This document shows positions 6,240-12,451 of a stretch of 12,862 nucleotides of DNA, piece by piece; position 1 is the first letter of the stretch, and each line of letters begins with the position of its first letter. The DNA lies in the NCBI GenBank assembly GCA_964456815.1, contig CAYWCO010000026.1, positions 1-12,862 of the forward strand, written 5' to 3'. The notes under the pieces were generated by a model, which was not told the DNA's origin, did not search any database, and worked only from the letters and a program-made list of their open reading frames with translations. The DNA is from CAVTZP01 sp964456815. Lineage in GTDB: Bacteria > Chloroflexota > Dehalococcoidia > Dehalococcoidales > BS750m-G39. The translations under genes and the position numbers were made by a program.

Positions 6240-8264
6240 ATGTCGCCGGTCAGCATAAGTTATTGGGGAATCTCGGGGTATATAATCTTCTGGGTTATAT
6301 TCGCCGTGGCGGTGGGGCTCTTCCTGCAACGGATTTACCAGCTCGGGCGCTATATGCTCCTGGGCAGGAGGGAGGGAAAATTCGGGCACCTGGTGAGGAG
6401 GGTCTTGCGTACCATCGTCCTGGTATTGGGGCAGTGGTGCCAGTTCAAGAACCTGACCACCAAGGATAGAGCCAGCCTGGGTCATGCCTTTATGGCCTGG
6501 GGGTTTTTCATATTTATTCCCTTTTACCTGATATTCATCATCATCGGTGGCGGCTTCGGTCTCTCCGAGACCCTAGAACACACCAGCTTCTTCTTCTACT
6601 ATACCTGGGTTATGGACATCGCCGCCCCCTTTATCATCCTCGGTGCCCTGTGGGGCATCATCCGCCGCTATATCATCAAGCCGCCAAGGCTGGAGGGGGA
6701 GCAGACCGTTGAGGCGATGGTCATTCTGGTTACGGTTTTAATTCACCCCATGACCCACCTCTTTAAGGAGGCGACGGGCATTGCTATGGGCTATCCGCCG
6801 CTGGGTCTGGGGGCAAACCTGCCGCCGATAAGCTCGGCATTAAGCGGGCTCTTTGCCGGCGCCAGCCCGGGCTCGGTGGAGATGGCACATCTAGCCTTCT
6901 TCTGGGCGCACTGGAGCATCGTCTTATTCGTCCTGGTGTTCATCGCCTACTCCCGATACCTGCACATGATAGCGTCCATATTCAATGTCCTGCTCCAGTC
7001 GCCACCGCCCAAGGGAGCCCTGCGCCCCATTGACCTGGAGAAGGCAGAGACCTTCGGCGTCTCCAGGATAACCGACTTCACCTGGAAGCAGCTTTTAGAC
7101 CTCTATTCCTGCGTTATCTACGGTCAGTGCCAGGAGGTCTGCCCGGCAACCACCAGCGGTAAGCAACTTAATCCCAAGAGGCTGATTGACGACCTGAAGC
7201 AACACCTTCTGGAGGTAGGGCCCGCCCTGCTCAAGAAAGAAGCCCCCGACAAGCCGGGCAAGTCCCTGATTGGTGGGGTAATAACCGAGGACGTAATCTG
7301 GGCGTGCACCACCTGCCGCGCCTGCCAGCAGGTATGCCCGGTCAGTGTTGAGCACGTTGATAAGATTATTGACCTGAGGCGAAACCTGGTGATGGAGCAG
7401 GCGAAGGTCCCCGAGACAGCAGAGGGGGCACTTAGAAGCATTGAGGACAGGGGGCACCCCTGGCGGGGGACCACCCTAGCTAGGACGGACTGGGCGGAGG
7501 GGCTTGACGTTAAGACTCTAGCCGAGGACAGGGATGTAGAGCTTCTTTTATGGGTGGGTTGCACCGAAGCCCTGGAGGATAGGAGCGTAAAGGTGGCTCA
7601 GGCTTTAGCCAAGCTGCTGAAGCTGGCCGGAATTAAGTTTGCCATCTTAGGGGCTGAGGAGAGCTGCTGCGGCGAGCCCGCCCGCCGCCTTGGTAACGAG
7701 TACCTCTTCCAGCTCCAGGCGGAGAAAAATATTGAGCTACTCAAGAGCTACGGGGTGAAAAGGATAGTTACCGCCTGCCCTCACGGCTATAACACCATAA
7801 AGAACGAGTACCCCCAGTTCGGCGGAAAATTTGAGGTTATTCACCATACCGAGCTTATTGCCCAGCTAATAAAAGGTGGCAAGCTAAAAATTAAGAAGGG
7901 CATGGGTGAACTTGTTACCTACCACGACCCCTGTTATTTAGGGAGATACAACGACATCTACCAGCCGCCGCGGCAGATTATTAAAAGCATCCCCGAGACC
8001 AAGATGGTGGAGATGGAGCAAAACCGGGAGAATGCATTTTGCTGCGGGGGCGGCGGGGGGCATATGTGGCTTGAGGAACGCACCGGGCGTAGAATTAACG
8101 AGCTTCGCACCGAGCAGGCACTTGAGACCAGGGCTCAAATCGTAATCACCGCCTGCCCCTTCTGCCTGCAAATGTTTGATGACGGGATTAAGGCAAAGGC
8201 GGCTGAGGAAAAGCTCAGGGTGATGGATATTGCCGAGCTGGTAGAAAGCACGATAGTAAGGTAA
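6240..8264 (+). CDS. Membrane-anchored CCG-domain Fe-S oxidoreductase (HdrD/EMO-like)
   Basis: This 674-residue fusion probably carries electrons between a soluble donor and membrane quinone. The N-terminal ~250 residues form a nitrate-reductase-gamma-like b-type cytochrome domain. Hydrophobic spans lie near 11-30, 83-103, 122-143, 158-170 and 215-238, and possible heme ligands are His82, His169, His173, His217, His224 and His242. A two-cluster ferredoxin-like part follows. Motif I is Cys291-x2-Tyr294-x2-Cys297-x3-Cys301-Pro, which lacks the usual second Cys. Motif II is complete (Cys356, 359, 362, 366). Two CCG (DUF224) domains come next: Cys441, Cys476-Cys477-Gly and Cys513; then Cys565, Cys601-Cys602-Gly-Gly and Cys639. 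The same plan is known from ETF:(methyl)menaquinone oxidoreductase (EMO) and HdrDE-related proteins. A strong AAGGAG precedes the ATG by 5 nt. The EMO role is inferred from architecture and the nearby acyl-CoA genes; no etfAB is in the window. Confidence 0.88.
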   Translation: MSPVSISYWGISGYIIFWVIFAVAVGLFLQRIYQLGRYMLLGRREGKFGHLVRRVLRTIVLVLGQWCQFKNLTTKDRASLGHAFMAWGFFIFIPFYLIFIIIGGGFGLSETLEHTSFFFYYTWVMDIAAPFIILGALWGIIRRYIIKPPRLEGEQTVEAMVILVTVLIHPMTHLFKEATGIAMGYPPLGLGANLPPISSALSGLFAGASPGSVEMAHLAFFWAHWSIVLFVLVFIAYSRYLHMIASIFNVLLQSPPPKGALRPIDLEKAETFGVSRITDFTWKQLLDLYSCVIYGQCQEVCPATTSGKQLNPKRLIDDLKQHLLEVGPALLKKEAPDKPGKSLIGGVITEDVIWACTTCRACQQVCPVSVEHVDKIIDLRRNLVMEQAKVPETAEGALRSIEDRGHPWRGTTLARTDWAEGLDVKTLAEDRDVELLLWVGCTEALEDRSVKVAQALAKLLKLAGIKFAILGAEESCCGEPARRLGNEYLFQLQAEKNIELLKSYGVKRIVTACPHGYNTIKNEYPQFGGKFEVIHHTELIAQLIKGGKLKIKKGMGELVTYHDPCYLGRYNDIYQPPRQIIKSIPETKMVEMEQNRENAFCCGGGGGHMWLEERTGRRINELRTEQALETRAQIVITACPFCLQMFDDGIKAKAAEEKLRVMDIAELVESTIVR

Positions 8265-8282
8265 TCGTCAAGGAGGTTAGAG

Positions 8283-8549
8283 ATGGCAGAAGTCCACAAG
8301 GTCAGCATAAGAGTAGTAAGCCAGAAAGGGAGCTGTGACGCAGGGCACAAGGTTGGCGACCAATGGGTGGTTAGTGAAAAAACACCGGAAGGCATATGCG
8401 TTTCAGCTTTCGATGTTTTATGTCCCGGAATTCACGTGCTGATGTTTGGTGGGGCATTCCCCTGGGAGAGTGACCCCGACAGGATTATGGCTGCTTGTCC
8501 AGACCCAGCCAATCCGGTTGTTTTTGAGCTTCGCCGTGTGCGCGAGTAA
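8283..8549 (+). CDS. TIGR04076 family small protein
   Basis: Function is unknown. The 88-residue protein matches the TIGR04076 family pattern as I remember it: a short beta-rich start, GSCDAGHKVGD (16-26), TPEGICVSAF (34-43), GGAFPWESDPD (56-66) and a C-terminal CPDPANPVVFELRR (72-85). Cysteines at 18, 39, 47 and 72 could bind a metal or redox centre, but that is a guess. It has an excellent ribosome-binding site (AAGGAGG, 6 nt before the ATG) and starts 18 nt after the Fe-S oxidoreductase, so the two are very probably cotranscribed. Proteins of this family are common in anaerobes. It is the last plus-strand gene, and its stop is 5 bp from the stop of the convergent CoA ligase. Confidence 0.8.
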   Translation: MAEVHKVSIRVVSQKGSCDAGHKVGDQWVVSEKTPEGICVSAFDVLCPGIHVLMFGGAFPWESDPDRIMAACPDPANPVVFELRRVRE

Positions 8550-8554
8550 AAGAG

Positions 8555-10129
8555 CTAAGGCTGCCCATACCTCTCGCGGAGAACCCTCCTTAAAACCTTG
8601 CCCGTGGAGGTCTTGGGCAGCTCCTCTTTAACCAAGACTACTGAGCTGGGGCGCTTGAAGCTCGCCAGCCGGGGACGGCAGAAGTCAATAATCTCCTCCT
8701 CGGCGGCAGCTTCCCCTTTTTTGAGCCTTACTATAGCCCTGACCTGCTGCCCCCACTCAAGGTCTTTGACACCAATCACCGCCGCTTCTTCAACTGCGGG
8801 GTGGGAGTAAAGAACGCTCTCTACTTCATCGGGGCCGATGTTCTCCCCACCCCTGACGATAACATCGTCGGCGCGCCCGGTAAGATAGATATAGCCCTCC
8901 TCATCTTTATAACCCATATCGCCGGTGCGATACCAGCCGTCGGCGGTAAAAGCCTTCTTCGTATCCTCATCACTCTTCCAGTAGCCCTTCATTATCCGGG
9001 AGCCGCGGACTACGATTTCGCCAATTTCCCCGGCGGGCAATTCTTTACCACCTTCATCCCTAACCTGAATCTCCACATCCTCCATGGGCAGACCGATGGA
9101 GGTAGCCAGCCTCTTTAACTTCTTTTCCCTCTCCGCCTCGGTTTCTTTGCCGGTGATTATCTGGTCTTCGGCCCTGAGGGCGGCTATGGTGGAGGAGGTC
9201 TCGGTACCGCCAAAGGCATTGATAAGGGCTCTACCGGGGAAGCGCTCAATCGTCTTCTTCAGCACCTCGTAAGGGCAGGAGGCGGCACCATAGGTTACCA
9301 CCCGGACGCGGGAAAGGTCGTATTTAGCAAAGTCGGGGTAGTCAACAATCCGCTTGAGCATGGTCGGCACCAGCATCACCCTGGTTGCCTTCTCCCGCTG
9401 TACTGTATCAAACCACTCCTTCTCATCAAACTGCCGCATCAGGGCAATGGTCCTCCCCCCGTAGATGCCAGCCATCAACGCCTGCATTCCAGCCACATGG
9501 TAGAGGGGCATGCACAAAACATTGGTCTCGGCGGGGGCTTCAATACTTGGCGGCTCAACATTAGTCAGGACGTAGGTGCTGTAGGCATTGCTATCCTGAG
9601 GCACCCCCTTGGGGAAGCCGGTGGTCCCGGCGGTAAACATGAGCATAACGACGTCCTCATCGGCTACCTCGGCAAAGCTCTTCTCTTCCGGCGAGCCTGA
9701 GGCGATAAGCCCGTCATAATCCTGCATCCCCTTGTCTTCACCACCAATGATAACGAAATGCTCCACCGAGGGAAGCTCGCTCTTAACGCTGTTCACCATA
9801 TCGGCGTAGCGGCTGCCGACAAAAAGAATCTTAGGCTCAGCCTTATTTACCAGGTATTTTAGCTCGTCCTCCCTTATCCTGAAGTTGAGGGGGACGAAGA
9901 TACCACCCAGCTTGACCGTAGCAAAACAGGCCTCCACATACTGATTGCAGTTGACCTCAATAATGGCGGCTCTTTCACCCTTCTCCAGCCCAAGCCGGCT
10001 CAGGGAATCAGCGAGGCGGTTTACCCTTTCTTTAAGCTGGGCATAGCTGTATCGTTTGCCCTCAAAGGCGATAGCCGTTCTCTCCGGAACAAGCATCGCC
10101 GACAGGTCGAGAAACTCGGTTATAACCAT
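8555..10129 (-). CDS. AMP-forming acyl-CoA synthetase (ANL superfamily)
   Basis: The enzyme activates a carboxylic acid with ATP to an acyl-adenylate and then to the CoA thioester. The 524-residue protein is full length for a FadD-like ligase. The P-loop A3 motif reads FTAGTTGFPKG (165-175), with Ala where Ser is usual. A5 is GGTE (307-310), A7 is YRTGD with Asp404, and A8 contains Arg419 in TGRADD and the GGENIGPDEVE hinge. The catalytic lysine is Lys511 in PKTSTGKVLRR. The acyl chain cannot be read from sequence; medium- or long-chain fatty acids or aromatic acids are all possible. The ATG follows GGAG by 7 nt and lies 12 nt downstream of the sir2 stop, making it the last gene of a minus-strand operon. 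The adjacent sirtuin could control it, since related CoA ligases are inactivated by acylation of the A10 lysine. Confidence 0.93.
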   Translation of the reverse strand: MVITEFLDLSAMLVPERTAIAFEGKRYSYAQLKERVNRLADSLSRLGLEKGERAAIIEVNCNQYVEACFATVKLGGIFVPLNFRIREDELKYLVNKAEPKILFVGSRYADMVNSVKSELPSVEHFVIIGGEDKGMQDYDGLIASGSPEEKSFAEVADEDVVMLMFTAGTTGFPKGVPQDSNAYSTYVLTNVEPPSIEAPAETNVLCMPLYHVAGMQALMAGIYGGRTIALMRQFDEKEWFDTVQREKATRVMLVPTMLKRIVDYPDFAKYDLSRVRVVTYGAASCPYEVLKKTIERFPGRALINAFGGTETSSTIAALRAEDQIITGKETEAEREKKLKRLATSIGLPMEDVEIQVRDEGGKELPAGEIGEIVVRGSRIMKGYWKSDEDTKKAFTADGWYRTGDMGYKDEEGYIYLTGRADDVIVRGGENIGPDEVESVLYSHPAVEEAAVIGVKDLEWGQQVRAIVRLKKGEAAAEEEIIDFCRPRLASFKRPSSVVLVKEELPKTSTGKVLRRVLRERYGQP

Positions 10130-10141
10130 TACTTACTCCGT

Positions 10142-10924
10142 TTAACCTATCTTTTCTTTCAACTTGTCCATTATTTTTGACATTGCCTCCCCCGCCTTAG
10201 CCGTGATGAGGACGCTAGCCTCCCCGTCCATCGGGGTGGAACTGAGGTTAATAATTACCAGCTTGGCTCCGGCTTGATGGGCATAGATGGGCATATAGGC
10301 AGCGGGGTAGACAACCAGGGTTGAGCCAATGACGATAAACAGGTCACAGCTAGATGAGCGATGGCTCGCTTCCTCAAGCACATCTGCGGGCAATGGCTCG
10401 CCAAATAAGACAACGCTCGGCTTCAAGATGCCGTGGCACTCCTCGCAATCGGGGATTTCCTCACCCTCATCCAGCCTGGCTTTAACCTCCTCAAAGGGAT
10501 ATTGCCGGCCGCAGCTCAGGCAAACCGCCCGCTGCGTGTTGCCATGGAGCTCAAAGACCATCTCCGCGGGCACCCCCGCCTTGCAGTGAAGGTTATCCAC
10601 GTTCTGAGTAATGACACAATCAAGCCTGCCCAGTTTATAAAGCTCGGCAATAGCGTAGTGGGCGGGGTTGGGCTCAGCCAGGGTGGTTAGATGCCCCTCC
10701 CCCAGCATCCGCCACTGCTTTCTCCTCGACTCGGGGTCGGCGACGAACTTCTGGTAGGTGAAGTCATCGGGGTCAAAGCGGCTCCAGATGCCGCCCGGGC
10801 TGCGAAAATCGGGAATCCCCGACTCGGTGCTGACGCCGGCGCCAGTGAAGACCACGAGCTTCCTGGCGCCGATAATCAGCTCGGCTACCTTTTGGGCAAG
10901 AATATCCAGATTCTGTTCTGCCAA
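10142..10924 (-). CDS. Sir2 family NAD-dependent protein deacylase
   Basis: Sirtuins remove acyl groups from lysines using NAD+, releasing nicotinamide and O-acyl-ADP-ribose. The 260 residues resemble Thermotoga Sir2 along their length. They include the NAD-binding GAGVSTESGIPDFRS (28-42), TQNVDNLH (106-113, with Gln107, Asn108, Asp110), the catalytic His127 in ELHGN, a four-cysteine zinc site (Cys135, 138, 160, 163) and GSTLVVYPAA (200-209). I do not see the Tyr-x-x-Arg pair that marks desuccinylases such as CobB or SIRT5, so deacetylation or longer-acyl removal is more likely. Translation seems to start at a TTG at 10924, placed after GAGAGGAG with about 4 nt spacing; no in-frame ATG gives the family start. 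It lies 18 nt after the second crotonase and 12 nt before the CoA ligase. Confidence 0.93.
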   Translation of the reverse strand: MAEQNLDILAQKVAELIIGARKLVVFTGAGVSTESGIPDFRSPGGIWSRFDPDDFTYQKFVADPESRRKQWRMLGEGHLTTLAEPNPAHYAIAELYKLGRLDCVITQNVDNLHCKAGVPAEMVFELHGNTQRAVCLSCGRQYPFEEVKARLDEGEEIPDCEECHGILKPSVVLFGEPLPADVLEEASHRSSSCDLFIVIGSTLVVYPAAYMPIYAHQAGAKLVIINLSSTPMDGEASVLITAKAGEAMSKIMDKLKEKIG

Positions 10925-10942
10925 AGTACTCCTCTCTCCATC

Positions 10943-11659
10943 CTATAATAACAAAACGGCAAGCCTCCCCTCAAGCTCCAGCCCCTCCCCCAAATTAAGG
11001 TCAAGCCCCCCGGTAACAGCCTGCTTGGCACAGCTTACCGCCGTGGGGTCAAAGCGGGCGATTCTTTCAGCCAGCCTTTCGGCTTCCGGTATCAGCTCCT
11101 TTCGGGGCACCAGGCGGTTGACCAGCCTAAGATTGAGCGCTTCATCTGCCCCAATCCACCGCCCCGATAGCAGTATCTCCAGGGCTTTAGCCCCACCGAT
11201 TACCCGGGGCAGGGTCTGGCTGCCGCCGGCAGCAGGTATTATGCCCAACCCCGGCTCGGGCAGACCGAACTGGGCATCCTCTGACGCCAGCCTGATATCG
11301 CAGCAGAGGGCTATCTCTATCCCCGAACCCAGAACATAGCCGTGAAGGGCGGCAATCAGCGGCTTGGCGATTCTCAAAAAAAGCCCCCAGATATCCCGCT
11401 CCCAGCGCACCCGCCGGGCAACTATGGGGGAGGGGGCGCTTAGAAATTCAGCAAGGTCGGCACCGGCACAGAACGCCCTCTCCCCGGCACCCTGAAATAT
11501 GGCGACCCTGACCTCAGGGTCATCCTTTATGGCGCCCAACACCTGGTAAAGCTCGTCCCTCATCTTGATATTATAGGCGTTCAGGGCGTGGGGGCGGTTG
11601 AGGGTAACATAGGCCAGGCTGTCCTTCTTTTCGTAGATAATGGTCTCAAAATCGCTCAT
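10943..11659 (-). CDS. Crotonase family enoyl-CoA hydratase/isomerase, C-terminally short
   Basis: This is a crotonase-fold enzyme, most likely hydrating or isomerising an enoyl-CoA. The 238 residues include the oxyanion-hole segments FCAGADL (63-69) and GYVLGSGIEI (107-116). Both glutamates of classical hydratases are present: Glu115, equivalent to rat Glu144, and Glu135 in LPEPGLG, equivalent to rat Glu164. The protein stops at GRLAVLLL, about 20 residues before the usual end; the neighbouring paralogue continues with HTTADRTEGIDAFLKKR. No continuation of that segment is found in the other frames, so this is a real short end or an old truncation, not a simple frameshift. Its ATG overlaps the TGA of the upstream crotonase (ATGA), which suggests coupled translation. 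The sirtuin gene follows 18 nt downstream. Confidence 0.9.
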   Translation of the reverse strand: MSDFETIIYEKKDSLAYVTLNRPHALNAYNIKMRDELYQVLGAIKDDPEVRVAIFQGAGERAFCAGADLAEFLSAPSPIVARRVRWERDIWGLFLRIAKPLIAALHGYVLGSGIEIALCCDIRLASEDAQFGLPEPGLGIIPAAGGSQTLPRVIGGAKALEILLSGRWIGADEALNLRLVNRLVPRKELIPEAERLAERIARFDPTAVSCAKQAVTGGLDLNLGEGLELEGRLAVLLL

Positions 11660-12402
11660 TTTCCCTTAAATTGGGGAGGCCTTTTCTTGAGAAAGGCATC
11701 AATGCCTTCTGTTCTATCGGCGGTGGTATGGAGCAGGAAATAAAGGTCAGCCTCAAGGCGAAGCCCCTGTTCCAGGGTCAGGTCCAGCCCCTTATTCACC
11801 GCCTCCTTGATGAATCTCAAGGCAATGGGGGCTTTGGCGGCGATGGTTCTGGCTAAAGCCTCGCTTTCGGCGGCTAGAGTTGCCCCCTTAACCACCCTGC
11901 TCACCAGCCCGATGCCGAGCGCCTCCCCAGCGGTTATAATCTCAGCGCCGAGGATTAGCTCCAGGGCTTTGCCCCGCCCCACGATGCGCGGCAGGCGCTG
12001 GGTGCCGCCATCAAAGGGGATAATCCCCTGAGCTATCTGGGGGAAGCCGAACCTCGCCTTGTCCGAGGACAGTCTTATATCACAGCTCAGGGCTAGCTCC
12101 AGCCCCTGCCCCAGGGCGTCCCCGTTTATTGAGGCAATAACCGGCTTCTCAATGCCGGCGATAGCCGTAGCCACACTATACCTATTGCCGGATTTCTCAG
12201 GCTCGCTACCGTTGCAGAAGGCTTTATCCCCGGCTCCGGTAATAGTAACAACATAGATATCATCGTCCTGATTTACCTTGAGGCAAACATCCTCCAGCTC
12301 TTCAGCCAGCTTGAGGCTGATGCTGTTACCGGCTTCAGGACGGTTAAGGGTTATGTAGCCGACATGGTCTTTTTTGGTGTAGATAACTGCGGAATAGGGC
12401 AC
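11656..12402 (-). CDS. Crotonase family protein with Gln at a catalytic Glu position
   Basis: This is the first gene of the minus-strand operon and a paralogue of the next gene. The fold is clear: YITLNRPEAGNS near the start, the oxyanion segments FCNGSEPE and GDALGQGLEL, the CDIRLSS motif and a complete C-terminus (DRTEGIDAFLKKRPPQF). The first catalytic Glu is kept in GLELA, but the second position, FGFPQIAQG, has Gln (CAG codon) where hydratases have Glu (rat Glu164). It may therefore not be a normal hydratase. The preferred start is GTG at 12402 (248 residues), preceded by GGGAG with 7 nt spacing and giving the family-like PYSAVIYTKKDHVGYITL. The longer frame from TTG at 12423 would begin inside the predicted -10 box. 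The stop overlaps the start of the next crotonase. The reaction is unknown. Confidence 0.88.
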   Translation of the reverse strand: MPYSAVIYTKKDHVGYITLNRPEAGNSISLKLAEELEDVCLKVNQDDDIYVVTITGAGDKAFCNGSEPEKSGNRYSVATAIAGIEKPVIASINGDALGQGLELALSCDIRLSSDKARFGFPQIAQGIIPFDGGTQRLPRIVGRGKALELILGAEIITAGEALGIGLVSRVVKGATLAAESEALARTIAAKAPIALRFIKEAVNKGLDLTLEQGLRLEADLYFLLHTTADRTEGIDAFLKKRPPQFKGK

Positions 12403-12409
12403 GCCTCGT

Positions 12410-12414
12410 CTCCC
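12410..12414 (-). promoter_or_regulatory. Ribosome-binding site deciding the crotonase start
   Basis: On the minus strand GGGAG stands 7 nt before the GTG at 12402. A second purine patch (GAGG, 12407-12404) is too close to the codon to be the main site. The TTG at 12423 has no comparable sequence before it. Confidence 0.55.
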
Positions 12415-12422
12415 AGCCACCA

Positions 12423-12451
12423 ATCTTAACCGAGTTGGCTAATGGCGTCAA
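12423..12451 (-). promoter_or_regulatory. Sigma70-type promoter of the crotonase-sir2-CoA ligase operon
   Basis: Read on the minus strand, TTGACG (12451-12446, 5 of 6 consensus bases) is followed by a 17-nt spacer and TAAGAT (12428-12423, 4 of 6). Transcription would start near 12416, leaving a leader of about 14 nt that contains the GGGAG ribosome-binding site. It lies immediately upstream of the first operon gene and outside any confident coding sequence. No repressor operator was recognised around it. Confidence 0.6.

Noticed and set aside
10925..10960. Frameshift explaining the short crotonase C-terminus
   Set aside because: The two other frames after the stop do not encode the missing DRTEG-AFLKKR-like segment, and the sirtuin begins 18 nt later.
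10758..11339. 193-codon plus-strand open frame
   Set aside because: It is antisense to the sirtuin and crotonase genes, which have complete motifs; the Ser/Pro/Ala-rich translation is typical of a GC-driven shadow.
12403..12423. TTG at 12423 as the start of the first crotonase
   Set aside because: It overlaps the predicted -10 box, lacks a ribosome-binding site and adds a non-conserved VAGRRG segment.
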